Shown: positions 7,891 through 17,028, numbered from the stretch's first letter. The stretch is DNA of 64,000 nucleotides from Streptomyces alboflavus (GCF_000716675.1 NZ_JNXT01000019.1:1-64000); one strand, 5' to 3'. The notes: generated by a model not told the origin, from the letters alone. A program made the numbers and translations.

Positions 7891-7915
7891 CTTGTCTGCG
7901 GGCCGCGCCGTCTCC

Positions 7916-10900
7916 CTAGGGCTCGTTCAGGGGGTGCGGTCGCCCGGCCTGGGTCACGCACCGCCAGGCCTCCAGACCCGGGCGGGGTTCAAGACCGGGC
8001 GGAAGGACGCACTCCACGACGGTCAGGGAGAGGTCCGCGACGCCCGCCCGCAGGGGCGCCCAGTCGCGGAGGTCGTAGCCGGTGAGCTCCAGCTCCCGCA
8101 GCTGGGCGAGGAGGGCGCCGTCGTCCAGACCGCGCGGGCTTCCCCTGCCCGCGAGGGTGAGGCGCCGGAGCCGGTCGTAGCCGGAGAGCGGCCCCACGTC
8201 GTAGTCGGCGGGCAGCTCGCCGAGGCGCAGATGCCGGAGCTTCGACGGCAGCGGCACGGCGGCGAGCGGGGGCAGGTCCCGGAAGCGCAGCGTCAGGATG
8301 CTGAGCCGGGCGAACTCCCGCAGCACCTCGATGCGGTGCAGCCGGCCACGCCCCGACAGGGACAGGATCGCCAGGTCGGGGTGGATGCCGAGCAGGGACA
8401 GATCGGCCTCGCCGCGCACGGCCGCGAGCCACAGGGCACGCAGCGGGGGCAGCTCGGCCATCCGGGTCAGGTCCGCGATCGGATACTCCACGGCGACCCA
8501 GCGGATCTGGTCGAGCCCGGTCGCGTACGCCCACTGCCCGGGATGGCTGAGATGCATGATCAGCTCGCCGAGGGGCAGCTTCGGCAGCACCGTGCGCGCG
8601 TACGCGGCCACGTCGAAGTACTCCCAGGAGTCGAGCAGATGCTGCCCCACTCCGACCTCCGCGGCCCCCGCGTACCGCTCCAGATGGGCCAGCGCCCCGT
8701 CCCCGCCGATCTGCGCCACCGTCGCCACGGTCGCCGCCGCGGCCGTGGCGCTCAGGCCCGCAAGCGTCTCGGGCAGCAGCCGCAACAACGGCGGCCCCAC
8801 CGCCGCCAGGGACGCCACCTCCGACTGCCGCCGCGGCGGCACCAGCCGCGCCACGGCCTCGTCGAGCCGCGCCGCGAGGGCGTCGGGGACCGACGGCATC
8901 GTCTCCTGACAGGAGGCCGCGACCAGCCGCAGCGCCCGCGAATGCCGGGGCTCGCGCTCGGCCCGCTCCAGGACACCGCCGAGCAACTCCTCCTGCTGGG
9001 TGCGGTTGGCGTGGCCCGCCGCCATCACCACCGTCTCCCGCCACAGGTCCAGGTGCGCCCGCCCCACCAGATTCCCGATCCGGTCCTCCACGGCCGCCTC
9101 GTACGCCGCCAGATACTCCTGGAACGTCCGGTGCACGAAGTCCAGACGGCCCTCGGCGGGGGAGCGGAGCACCCCGGAGCGGTGCAGCAGATGGTCCAGG
9201 ACGGCCGGTCCTTCGAGGCCGTCCAGGTGCCGCATCGCGGCGAGCTTCGCGGTGACGTGGCCCGCGGCCCGCTCCACCGCGATCTCCGTGCGGCTGTTGT
9301 CGGACAGACGCCAGGCCAGGTCGCGCAGCAGGCACAGCTTGTCGGTCAGCGTCAGCGGCACCGGCAGCTCGCTGAGCACGCCCCGGTCGCTGTCCCGCTG
9401 CTGCACCAGGACTTCGAGGGTCATGCGGTACAGCTCCATGCGGTTGCGGGGGAGCTGGCCCCTGCGCGCCAGGTGCAGCGCGCACAGCAGCGCCGCGAGC
9501 AGCGGGTTCGTCGCCAGGGACTGCAGGTGGGGGCGGTCCTGGAGGTTGGTCACCAGAGAGCGTTCGTAGCGCGGCAGGTCCTCCTCCGCGCACGACAGGC
9601 CGGAGCCGTCCCGCACCGCCTGGTGCCACTGGCGGATGAAGGAGGTCAGGTCGGCCGGGGTCATCCGCGCCAGGTGCAGGGCGGTGAACTCCTCGGCGCG
9701 CAGCCAGTCGCTCCGGGCCGCTGCGGGCCGGGACGTCACGACGACCCGGGAGTCCGGGTACTGGTGCAGCAGCCCGCGCAGCCACTCCCGCACGCCCCGC
9801 CGCTCACCCGCGAGCAGTTCGTCGACGCCGTCCACCAGGAGCAGCACCCGCCCGTCCGCGAACGCCCGGTGCATCCACCCGGCGGGCATCAGCCCCGTCA
9901 GCGGCCCCGCCACCCGGTCCAGCATCGCCTCCGGCGCGGGCGGCCTGCTCCCCGCGTACTGCCGCAGCTTGACCAGGACCGGGATCAGGCCGTTCCACTC
10001 GGCGAGGTCCCCGGTGAAGGCGCCGCGCGCCGCCGTCACCGCGAGCCACTGCAGGAGCGTCGTCTTTCCGGAACCGGCCTCGCCGCGCAGGAGCACCCGG
10101 GGCGCGTCCCGCAGCGCCGCCTCCACCCGCATGCTGGAGGACCGCTCGGCCTCGCGCGGCTCCCAGTCCTGGGCGCCGGACCGCAGCGCGGGCCGCGGCC
10201 GGTCCCGGCGACGGGCCCCGCCGTCCTCCGATGTGCGCAGGCTGACGTACGCCACGGACAGCTTGGTGCGCGGCGCGCGGTCGGACGGGCCGAGGCCGAA
10301 CAGCTCGATCTCGTCCAGGGACTTGCTCACCAGGCTCAGATACTGGTTGCGGAACGCCTCGTCCTCGCCGGTGCCCTGCGGCGCGTACAGGGAGCGGGCC
10401 GGGAGGCGTTCCAGGACCTTCTGGAGCTCGTCCGCGAGCGAGGTCGACCGGGCCAGGAGGTCGGTGACGGCGCGCTCGGTGAACACCGGCAGCCTGCGCA
10501 GGACCCGGACGTAGCAGTCGCAGCACTCGGCGAGGACGATCTCGTGGAAGCGTGCCTCCACCTCCGAGAAGCCCTCCGGCACCGGCACCGCCGCGCGCAC
10601 CCGTCGGGTCAGCTCGGCCGGGTCCGCGTCCGAGCCGAGCACGGCCTCGTCGGAGAGATCAGCGCGTACGAAGGCGTCGGTGACCGCCGCGAGGACCGCC
10701 TCGCGGCCGTTCTCCGTCAGCCCGCGGAACTCGTGTTCCAGGAGGGGTTGTACACGTCCGGCGACGGCGTCCGCGATCTGCTCGAACTGCCGCTCCACGC
10801 CCCGCCGCGCCCGCAGCCCCGGCACCCGCACCCGGATCAGCTCGCTCATGGACGCGTGGGCCTGCTGTTCGCGCTCCTTGGGGGCGAGCCACAGTCGCAC

Positions 10901-10954
10901 CGCCCTCGTCGCCACCGTGCCGCCCAGCCGTAACGCCGCCGCCTCCGCACTCAT
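7916..10954 (-). CDS. NACHT-domain NTPase with LRR-like C-terminus (NLR-like)
   Basis: A 1012-residue STAND NTPase. Residues ~1-250 are helical and resemble the NACHT N-terminal helical domain. Walker A is GEAGSGKTT at 291-299 and Walker B VLLLVDGVDEL at 370-380; sensor-like VVVTSRP and the helical winged-helix region (FVHRTFQEYLAAYEA) follow. From about residue 845 leucine-rich repeat-like units recur (LRALWLAAV, LAILSLSG, LSILTLRF, LRHLRLGE, LRRLTLAG, LRELELTG). Bacterial NACHT proteins of this kind include known anti-phage sensors, so defence is the leading guess; signalling is the alternative. Codon 8 is TTA, decoded by the bldA tRNA. No Shine-Dalgarno precedes the ATG at 10954. An ATG at codon 36 is an alternative start that would exclude the TTA. 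Confidence 0.92.
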   Translation of the reverse strand: MSAEAAALRLGGTVATRAVRLWLAPKEREQQAHASMSELIRVRVPGLRARRGVERQFEQIADAVAGRVQPLLEHEFRGLTENGREAVLAAVTDAFVRADLSDEAVLGSDADPAELTRRVRAAVPVPEGFSEVEARFHEIVLAECCDCYVRVLRRLPVFTERAVTDLLARSTSLADELQKVLERLPARSLYAPQGTGEDEAFRNQYLSLVSKSLDEIELFGLGPSDRAPRTKLSVAYVSLRTSEDGGARRRDRPRPALRSGAQDWEPREAERSSSMRVEAALRDAPRVLLRGEAGSGKTTLLQWLAVTAARGAFTGDLAEWNGLIPVLVKLRQYAGSRPPAPEAMLDRVAGPLTGLMPAGWMHRAFADGRVLLLVDGVDELLAGERRGVREWLRGLLHQYPDSRVVVTSRPAAARSDWLRAEEFTALHLARMTPADLTSFIRQWHQAVRDGSGLSCAEEDLPRYERSLVTNLQDRPHLQSLATNPLLAALLCALHLARRGQLPRNRMELYRMTLEVLVQQRDSDRGVLSELPVPLTLTDKLCLLRDLAWRLSDNSRTEIAVERAAGHVTAKLAAMRHLDGLEGPAVLDHLLHRSGVLRSPAEGRLDFVHRTFQEYLAAYEAAVEDRIGNLVGRAHLDLWRETVVMAAGHANRTQQEELLGGVLERAEREPRHSRALRLVAASCQETMPSVPDALAARLDEAVARLVPPRRQSEVASLAAVGPPLLRLLPETLAGLSATAAAATVATVAQIGGDGALAHLERYAGAAEVGVGQHLLDSWEYFDVAAYARTVLPKLPLGELIMHLSHPGQWAYATGLDQIRWVAVEYPIADLTRMAELPPLRALWLAAVRGEADLSLLGIHPDLAILSLSGRGRLHRIEVLREFARLSILTLRFRDLPPLAAVPLPSKLRHLRLGELPADYDVGPLSGYDRLRRLTLAGRGSPRGLDDGALLAQLRELELTGYDLRDWAPLRAGVADLSLTVVECVLPPGLEPRPGLEAWRCVTQAGRPHPLNEP

Positions 10955-10983
10955 GCACAGAATTGTGGGCGAACGGACACACC

Positions 10984-11025
10984 GGCGGGGCCCGTTCCGG
11001 CGAGTTCCGGCAACCGGGCCCCGCC
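10984..11025. terminator. Terminator after the first conservon
   Basis: GGCGGGGCCCG (10984-10994) pairs perfectly with CGGGCCCCGCC (11015-11025) across a 20-base loop. It sits 20 bp downstream of the cvnD stop and upstream of the NACHT gene, separating the two transcription units. Confidence 0.65.
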
Positions 11026-11044
11026 TGGCGAGGTTTCGGCGGTG

Positions 11045-11629
11045 CTACCGCAGGCGGGCCATCAGCGCGTGCTCGACCAGAGTGATCAGCGCGCTCTTCG
11101 CGTCCGCGCGGTGGCGGGCGTCGGTGGTGATGATCGGGGTGTCCGGGCCGATCTGCAGGGCCTCGCGGACCTCGTCGGGGGTGTACGGCTGGTGGCCGTC
11201 GAAGCCGTTGAGGGCGATGACGAAGGGCAGACCGGAGTTCTCGAAGTAGTCGACGGCGGGGAAGCAGTCGGCGAGCCGCCTCGTGTCGACCAGGACGACC
11301 GCGCCGATGGCGCCACGGACCAAGTCGTCCCACATGAACCAGAAACGGTCCTGTCCGGGCGTGCCGAACAGGTACAGGATCAGGTCCTGGTCCAGGGTGA
11401 TGCGACCGAAGTCCATGGCGACGGTGGTCGTCGTCTTGTCCCCGGTGTGGGTGAGGTCGTCGATGCCCGCGGACGCGGACGTCATGACGGCCTCGGTGCG
11501 CAGCGGGTTGATCTCAGAGACCGCCCCGACGAACGTGGTCTTGCCCACGCCGAAGCCGCCCGCCACCACGATTTTCGCGCTGGTGGTGGAGCGGGCTGTT
11601 GCTCCGCCGCTAGAGCTTGCGAAGTCCAC
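11045..11629 (-). CDS. cvnD: Conservon GTPase CvnD (ATP/GTP-binding)
   Basis: A 194-residue Ras-like small GTPase of the bacterial conservon family. The P-loop GGFGVGKTT lies at residues 24-32, the switch region around TVAMDFGRITL, and G3 is replaced by FGTPGQDRFW. The G4 position reads N-G-F-D instead of NKxD, a family feature. In conservons the GTPase works with CvnA, CvnB and CvnC at the membrane in a system likened to a eukaryotic G-protein receptor complex. The start overlaps the end of cvnC by 20 bp, implying translational coupling. The protein is almost identical to its paralogue at 16423-17028 except for the N-terminal dozen residues. From memory of S. coelicolor gene order this is probably the cvn2 member. 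Confidence 0.92.
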   Translation of the reverse strand: MDFASSSGGATARSTTSAKIVVAGGFGVGKTTFVGAVSEINPLRTEAVMTSASAGIDDLTHTGDKTTTTVAMDFGRITLDQDLILYLFGTPGQDRFWFMWDDLVRGAIGAVVLVDTRRLADCFPAVDYFENSGLPFVIALNGFDGHQPYTPDEVREALQIGPDTPIITTDARHRADAKSALITLVEHALMARLR

Positions 11630-12200
11630 TGAGCACCCTTTCGAGCAGTGTCACGTCTGGCTGGCCGCCGGCGGTCTCGTCGCCGCCGGGCTGATGGATG
11701 GCGACAAGTCCGGCCTCCGCCAGGTCGGCGACGAGGATCCGGGCAACGCCGAGGGGGATGGAGAGCAGGGCCGAGATCTCGGCCACCGATTTGATCTCGC
11801 GGCACAGGTTGCAGATGCGCTGGTGTTCAGGCAACTGTCCCTGCAGCTGATGCGGTTGTGCGGTGGTGTGCACCAGCGCCTCGATGGCGAGCTGGTAGCG
11901 GGGCCTGGTGCGGCCGCCCGTCATGGCGTACGGGCGCACCAGGGGGTTGGACGCGGCCGGTGCGGGCGCCGGCTCCGGGGAGCGGCGTTGCGGCTGCACC
12001 GGCTGGATCCGGGGTGCGTAGGGCTGGTCGTACGGGCTGGGTCCGGGCGCCTGGGGGCCCGGCTGCCGGTACGGCGGCTGACGGCGGTGGCTGGGCGCGG
12101 AGGGGAAGTTGTACCGGTTCTGCGAACCGTCACCCTGGCCCTGGCCGTGGCCGGAAGGCCAGTTGGCCGAAGACGAACCGTCTGGGGGTGTTGCAGCCAC
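11610..12200 (-). CDS. cvnC: Conservon DUF742 protein CvnC
   Basis: A 196-residue DUF742 protein. The N-terminal ~90 residues are Pro/Gln/Ser-rich and disordered. The conserved domain starts at NPLVRPYAMTGGRTRPRYQL and includes the PEHQRICNLCREIKSVAEISALL segment with two cysteines, then a winged-helix-like LGVARILVADLAEAGLV region and the C-terminal VTLLERVLSGLRKL. The GTG at 12200 is preferred over the upstream ATGs because GGAGGAGGAG lies about five bases before it. It overlaps cvnD by 20 bp. Confidence 0.9.
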   Translation of the reverse strand: MAATPPDGSSSANWPSGHGQGQGDGSQNRYNFPSAPSHRRQPPYRQPGPQAPGPSPYDQPYAPRIQPVQPQRRSPEPAPAPAASNPLVRPYAMTGGRTRPRYQLAIEALVHTTAQPHQLQGQLPEHQRICNLCREIKSVAEISALLSIPLGVARILVADLAEAGLVAIHQPGGDETAGGQPDVTLLERVLSGLRKL

Positions 12201-12295
12201 GTACTCCTCCTCCGAAACTGTGCCCGGCACCATCACTGTGGAGCCGCGTCCCGAAACCTTACGACCCCGGGACGCGAATACGCACCGTCTGTCTG

Positions 12296-12718
12296 TCAGT
12301 TGAGCAGGCTCCCCTGAAGCTCCGCGCGCAGGTCCGGAGTGAGGACCGTGCCCGCTCGGTCGACGAGAAGTGCCATCTCGTACCCAATGAGACCGATGTC
12401 CGCCTCTGGGTGGGCGAGTACGGCGAGGGACGATCCGTCGGAGATGGACATGATGAAGAGAAATCCTCGCTCCATCTCCACAACGGTCTGGGTCACAGAG
12501 CCGCCCTCGAAGATCCGGGAGGCCCCGGCCGTGAGGGAGGTCAGGCCCGACGCGACGGCCGCGAGCTGATCGGCTCGGTCGCGCGGGAAGCCTTCGGACA
12601 TCGCCAGAAGGAGTCCGTCGGCGGAGACCACCACGGTGTGGGACACCCCGGGGGTGTTGTCCACGAAGTTGGTGATCAACCAGTTCAGGTTCTGCGCCGC
12701 CTGGCTCATCGGGCTCAC
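12296..12718 (-). CDS. cvnB: Conservon roadblock/LC7 protein CvnB
   Basis: A 140-residue roadblock/LC7-domain protein. In this family roadblock proteins act as regulators or GTPase-activating partners of small GTPases such as CvnD. The core HTVVVSADGLLLAMSEG, RADQLAAVASGLTSL, MERGFLFIMSI and VGYEM/IGYEM-like segments are complete. AGGAG is seven bases before an in-frame GTG (12718, giving MSPMSQAAQ); the ATG at 12709 is the usual annotation. The GTG lies just after the cvnA stop, so coupling is likely. Confidence 0.92.
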   Translation of the reverse strand: MSPMSQAAQNLNWLITNFVDNTPGVSHTVVVSADGLLLAMSEGFPRDRADQLAAVASGLTSLTAGASRIFEGGSVTQTVVEMERGFLFIMSISDGSSLAVLAHPEADIGLIGYEMALLVDRAGTVLTPDLRAELQGSLLN

Positions 12719-12719
12719 A

Positions 12720-15700
12720 CTAACGCTCCTGGTTGTAGGTGCTATCAGGGCTGAAGCCCTGGCCATTCGTGTCACTGCCCGCGCTGCGGCCTCGCTGGAC
12801 GCCGCGGCGCAGGTTGCTCAGCCTGCCCCGTACTTCCTCGGGGTCGCGGGAGACCTGGGGGCCGCCCTGCGGGGTCTGCTCCGCGGTGCCCTCGACCAGG
12901 TTGGCCTTGGGCACCCGCCGCGGGAGTCCGGACGAGGTGACCCCGCCCGCCTTGGGCTCCCGCAGCTGCTCGGCGCGCTGCCAGCGGTCGTCGTTGGACG
13001 AACGCAAGGCGGAGCTCTGCTGCTCGTCCTGCTGGGCGTCGCCCCGCAGGACGCCGTCGTGGCTGTCGCCGCTGTGGCTCTCCGGGCGCTGCGCGGCGGG
13101 GGCGGCGCCGTTGCCGTTCGCCGTCGCGCTGCCGCGGCGCGGAAGGCCCGCGTCGGTGAGCTCGTGGGCGGCGGACGGAGCCGGCGGCATGGACGCGGCA
13201 GGTCCCGGACGGTCGAAGCCTACGCGCTCCCGCTCACCCGCGTCAGTCGCCGGTGCGGGTTCCGCTTCGGGAGCGTAGCCGTCCTGGTACTCGCCCTGGT
13301 ATCCGTCCCGCAACGGCCAGTCATCCTGGTGGGAACGCTCCGGGTACGTGGCGAACGGCTCCTGGACACCGCCCGTACGAGCGTCGTGACCGCCCTGGCC
13401 GGACTCCGTATAGGCGGCTTCCTGATAGCCGTCCTGGGTCGTGTAGTACGACTCGTCGTACGCCTGCGCGCCCTGGTCGTAGCTCTGTCCCGCGTCGTAG
13501 CCGGACTGGTCCTGGTCGTATCCGGGCGTCTGCTGCCCGTCGTAGGAGGCCCCCGCGGGGTCGTACGCGGCGTGCTGGCCGTCGTACGCCGGGTGCGGCA
13601 CCGCCCCGTCCGTCCCGCTTTCGTACCCGCCCCGCTGGTCCGGGTAGTCGTAGCCGGACGGCTGCTCGTACGCCTCCTGGCCGCCCTGGACCTCGTCGCG
13701 GAACAGCGGACGCTCGGCGCCGGTCTGGGCGCCCTGGCCCGAGTGGGCCTGCGCCTCGAGTGCGGCGCGGCGCTCCTCACGCATCAACGAGCGGCCCACG
13801 GGGTCGAGTTGATCCCCCGCACCGGCCGGGTCGGTGCCGTCGGCGTGGTAGCGGCTGTCGTCGAAGCCCAGCTCGGCGGCCGTGCGCAGCGGCTCGACCT
13901 CGGGGACCTGCTGCTCCGGAATGATCGAGGAGACGGTGAACTCGGAGTCCTGCCCCTGCAGTTCGCCACCGCCACCGTGGGTGATGTTGTCCGGCAGCAT
14001 GACCAGGGAGGTGGTGCCGGCCTGCTCGCCCGAGGGGCGCAGCTGGACCCGGATGCCGTGCCGGTCGGAGAGGCGGCCGACCACGAACAGGCCCATGCGC
14101 TGGGAGATCGCGGCGTCCACGGTCGGCGGGTTCGCCAGGCGGTGGTTGATGTCCGCGAAGTCCTCGGCGGTCAGGCCGATGCCCTTGTCGTGGATCTCGA
14201 CCATCACACGGCCGTCGGGGAGACGGGTCGCGGTGACCTTGACCTTGGTCTGCGGCGAGGAGAACGCCGTGGCGTTCTCAAGGAGCTCGGCGAGCAGGTG
14301 CACGAGGTCGGTCACGGCCAGGCCGTGGATCTCGGCCTCGGGGACGCCCGACAGCTCGATGCGCTCGTACTGCTCCACCTCGGAGGAGGCGGCGCGCAGC
14401 ACGTCCACCAGCGGCACCGGCTGGTCCCAGCGGCGGCCGGGCTCCTCGCCGGAGAGCACCAGGAGGTTCTCGCCGTTGCGGCGCATACGGGTCGCGAGGT
14501 GGTCCAGGCGGAAGAGGGACTCCAGCTGGTCCGGGTCGGCCTCGTTGTTCTCCAGGTCCGTGATGAGGGTCAGCTGGCCCTCGATCAGGGACTGGTTGCG
14601 GCGCGACAGGTTGGTGAAGATCGCGTTGATGTTGCCGCGCAGCAGGGCCTGCTCGGCGGCGAGCCGGACGGCCTCGCGGTGCACCTGGTCGAAGGCGCGG
14701 GCGACCTCGCCGATCTCGTCGGTGGACGTGATCGGGATGGGCTGCACGCGGGTGTCGACCCGGCCCGGGTCGGTGCGCGAGAGCTGGTCGACGAGCATCG
14801 GCAGGCGCTGCTCGGCGATGCCGAAGGCGGCGGTGCGCAGGCTGCGCATCGAGCGGCTCATCTGGCGGGCCATGAGGCCGGCCAGGATGAAGGCGGCGAG
14901 CAGCGCGACCACGACGACGGCGCCGGTGATGAAGGCGTCGGTCTTGGCGTTGTCGGCGATGTCGGACGCCTCGTTCACGGCCTTGTCCGCGAGGTCCGCC
15001 TCGATGGTGCGGTACGCGTCGAACTTGGCGGTGTTGGTGGCCCACAGGGCGGGGGCGGTGATGCCCTTGCCCGCCAGCTCCACGCGGGCGCTCGGCTGGG
15101 TGGAGGGCAGGCCCGCGATGAGGGCGATGACCTTCTCACCGGGGAGCGGGACGTACTTCTCGCCCTTGGCGCGGGCGGCGGCCGCGGCCTCCGCGGCCCG
15201 CTTCTCGCCCTGGGCGGTGAGCTTCTTCCGTGCGTCCTCGAGCTTGCGGACGTCCTGAGGCGTGCCGCCGCCCGTGTACTCCTGGATGGCGATGCCTTCG
15301 AGGTACGCGTACGAGGAGAAGGCGACGCGCTGCTTGGACAGGTCGGACTGGGTCGGACCCGGCTTCGTCAGGAGGTGGGTGCCGATGGAGCGCTGCAGTG
15401 AGAGCGCGGCCTTGGCGAGCGACACCGCGTAGACGGTGCGGCCGTAGGAGGTGATGTTTCCGGTGCCGAGGCCCAGCTCGTTGGCGAACTCCATCAGCGG
15501 GTGCTGGATGCCGACGTAGGCCTCTTCGGTCTGCACGCCGGGGAGCTTGCTGGTGTACGCGGCCTCGCGCAGGCCCGCCAGCTTCGGTTCCACCTTGCGG
15601 AAGCCGTCCAGGCGGCGCTTGAGGCCCTCCTTGTCCGGCATGTCCTTCGCGGCGTCGTTGAACGCGGCGGCCGCGGCGTCGGTGGCCTTGCGGGCCTTGA

Positions 15701-16079
15701 CGACGGCCGGGCTGTTCTTCTTGCCCTTGAGCAGCGGCGCGGCGGAGACGTCGCGCTCGTCGATGAGGCGGTTGCCGTAGTCCAGGGAAGCGCGCACCAG
15801 GCGGGCGGTGGCCTCGGCGTCGCGGGCCTCGTCCCAGGTGTCGATGGCGCCCTTCACCTGGAAGCCGCCCATGACCAGGCCGACGAGCACGGGTATGAGG
15901 AGGATCGCGTTCAGGCGGGTCGGCACGCGCCAGTTCCTGGGCGACATCCGACCGCCGGAGGCGGCCCCAGGCTCGTTGCCGGGCGCGTCCGCGGCGGGTG
16001 CCGCGGCGCGCGGCGGCGGGGTGAAGTTGCCCCGCGTGTCCCGGTCCGGGGATGCGGGGCTCGTCTTGCTTCGCCTCAC
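12720..16079 (-). CDS. cvnA: Conservon sensor histidine kinase-like CvnA
   Basis: A 1119-residue membrane sensor. After a short cytoplasmic N-terminus (RRSKTSPASPDRDTRG) there is a first transmembrane helix (LNAILLIPVLVGLVMGGF), an extracellular nitrate/nitrite-sensing (NIT)-type helical domain, a second helix (ITGAVVVVALLAAFILAGLMA), and a HAMP-like linker. The ATPase domain has N-box ELLENATAFSSP and G-boxes DKGIGL and RMGLFVVGRLS. The histidine region reads RLDHLATRMRRNGENLLVL. The C-terminal ~450 residues are low-complexity, with many Y-D-G-Q/Y-D-Q units, ending in the conserved R-G-R-L-S-N-L-R-R-G-V-Q-R-G motif. The GTG at 16079 is chosen for AGAGG at the same spacing as in the paralogue. 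Confidence 0.9.
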   Translation of the reverse strand: MRRSKTSPASPDRDTRGNFTPPPRAAAPAADAPGNEPGAASGGRMSPRNWRVPTRLNAILLIPVLVGLVMGGFQVKGAIDTWDEARDAEATARLVRASLDYGNRLIDERDVSAAPLLKGKKNSPAVVKARKATDAAAAAFNDAAKDMPDKEGLKRRLDGFRKVEPKLAGLREAAYTSKLPGVQTEEAYVGIQHPLMEFANELGLGTGNITSYGRTVYAVSLAKAALSLQRSIGTHLLTKPGPTQSDLSKQRVAFSSYAYLEGIAIQEYTGGGTPQDVRKLEDARKKLTAQGEKRAAEAAAAARAKGEKYVPLPGEKVIALIAGLPSTQPSARVELAGKGITAPALWATNTAKFDAYRTIEADLADKAVNEASDIADNAKTDAFITGAVVVVALLAAFILAGLMARQMSRSMRSLRTAAFGIAEQRLPMLVDQLSRTDPGRVDTRVQPIPITSTDEIGEVARAFDQVHREAVRLAAEQALLRGNINAIFTNLSRRNQSLIEGQLTLITDLENNEADPDQLESLFRLDHLATRMRRNGENLLVLSGEEPGRRWDQPVPLVDVLRAASSEVEQYERIELSGVPEAEIHGLAVTDLVHLLAELLENATAFSSPQTKVKVTATRLPDGRVMVEIHDKGIGLTAEDFADINHRLANPPTVDAAISQRMGLFVVGRLSDRHGIRVQLRPSGEQAGTTSLVMLPDNITHGGGGELQGQDSEFTVSSIIPEQQVPEVEPLRTAAELGFDDSRYHADGTDPAGAGDQLDPVGRSLMREERRAALEAQAHSGQGAQTGAERPLFRDEVQGGQEAYEQPSGYDYPDQRGGYESGTDGAVPHPAYDGQHAAYDPAGASYDGQQTPGYDQDQSGYDAGQSYDQGAQAYDESYYTTQDGYQEAAYTESGQGGHDARTGGVQEPFATYPERSHQDDWPLRDGYQGEYQDGYAPEAEPAPATDAGERERVGFDRPGPAASMPPAPSAAHELTDAGLPRRGSATANGNGAAPAAQRPESHSGDSHDGVLRGDAQQDEQQSSALRSSNDDRWQRAEQLREPKAGGVTSSGLPRRVPKANLVEGTAEQTPQGGPQVSRDPEEVRGRLSNLRRGVQRGRSAGSDTNGQGFSPDSTYNQER

Positions 16080-16422
16080 TCGACCAACAACCTCTCGGCG
16101 GCGGCTCCCGCGCTGGTGTGCCGCTGTCGTCTCCAAAGGCCCGTGCTACTGGGCAGTTCAGCGCATTCCAGCACGTCAGGCAGTGCTCTTCCAAACAGTA
16201 GGAAAGAACAGTTCCGAGTGGTGTAAGCCTCAGATAAATCGGTCATAAAGAGCGAGCCCCGCCAAAAGGCGGGGCCCATGTGAGCACAGCGAGACCAGCC
16301 GACCGCGATGTGTGGCGGGGTCGGCACAATTCTCTGTCGAAACGTTATGAACACGGCAGCCGTCCGTGTCAAAGGACACAGATCGTTCCGTGTGCTCTAC
16401 GGCAACTTCCGTATGCCCTCGC
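16080..16422. other. Region between the two conservons
   Basis: 343 bp with no gene. It contains the terminator of the upstream conservon (16256-16275) and a lower-GC stretch (about 16180-16250) that should hold the promoter of the downstream cvnA. No confident -35/-10 pair was found. Confidence 0.5.
16256..16275 (-). terminator. Terminator of the second conservon
   Basis: GCCCCGCC-AAAA-GGCGGGGC (8-bp perfect stem, 4-base loop), about 150 bp downstream of the cvnD stop at 16423 on the minus strand. In the transcript direction it is followed by TCGCTCTTTAT, a modest T-rich tail. Confidence 0.65.
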
Positions 16423-17028
16423 CTACTTGAGGCGTGCCATCAATGCGTGCTCAACCAGTGTGATCAGGCCACTCTTTGCGTCCGCACGGTGCCGGGCATC
16501 GGTGGTGATGATGGGCGTACCCGGTCCGATCTGCAGTGCTTCGCGCACTTCGTCGGGGGTGTACGGCTGGTGGCCGTCGAAGCCGTTGAGGGCGATGACG
16601 AAGGGCAGGCCCGAGTTCTCGAAGTAGTCCACGGCCGGGAAACAGTCGGCCAGACGCCGGGTGTCGACGAGCACGACGGCGCCGATCGCGCCGCGCACCA
16701 GGTCGTCCCACATGAACCAGAAGCGGTCCTGCCCGGGCGTGCCGAACAGGTACAGGATCAGATCCTGGTCGAGCGTGATGCGGCCGAAATCCATCGCCAC
16801 CGTCGTGGTGGTCTTGTCACCGGTGTGCGTGAGGTCGTCGATGCCCGCGGACGCGGACGTCATCACGGCCTCGGTCCGCAGCGGGTTGATCTCCGAGACA
16901 GCGCCGACGAACGTGGTCTTGCCGACGCCGAAGCCGCCGGCCACCACGATCTTGGCGGACGTGGTGGACCGGCCACCGCCGGCGTCGGAGCCCGCGAAGC
17001 CGCCCCCGTTAGAGCTTGCGAAGTCCAC
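16423..17028 (-). CDS. cvnD: Conservon GTPase CvnD (second copy)
   Basis: A 201-residue paralogue of the GTPase at 11045-11629; after the N-terminal 24 residues the two proteins differ at only a few positions (for example IGPG versus IGPD, KSGL versus KSAL, and a final K versus R). P-loop GGFGVGKTT is intact and the NKxD motif again reads NGFD. The longer N-terminus has a Gly/Ser-rich insertion (GGGFAGSDAGGG). It overlaps cvnC by 20 bp as in the other operon. From memory of S. coelicolor gene order this set is probably cvn1. Confidence 0.92.
   Translation of the reverse strand: MDFASSNGGGFAGSDAGGGRSTTSAKIVVAGGFGVGKTTFVGAVSEINPLRTEAVMTSASAGIDDLTHTGDKTTTTVAMDFGRITLDQDLILYLFGTPGQDRFWFMWDDLVRGAIGAVVLVDTRRLADCFPAVDYFENSGLPFVIALNGFDGHQPYTPDEVREALQIGPGTPIITTDARHRADAKSGLITLVEHALMARLK

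Noticed and set aside
7892..10933. A 1013-residue open frame opposite the NACHT gene
   Set aside because: No recognisable motif and lies fully opposite the well-supported NACHT domain.
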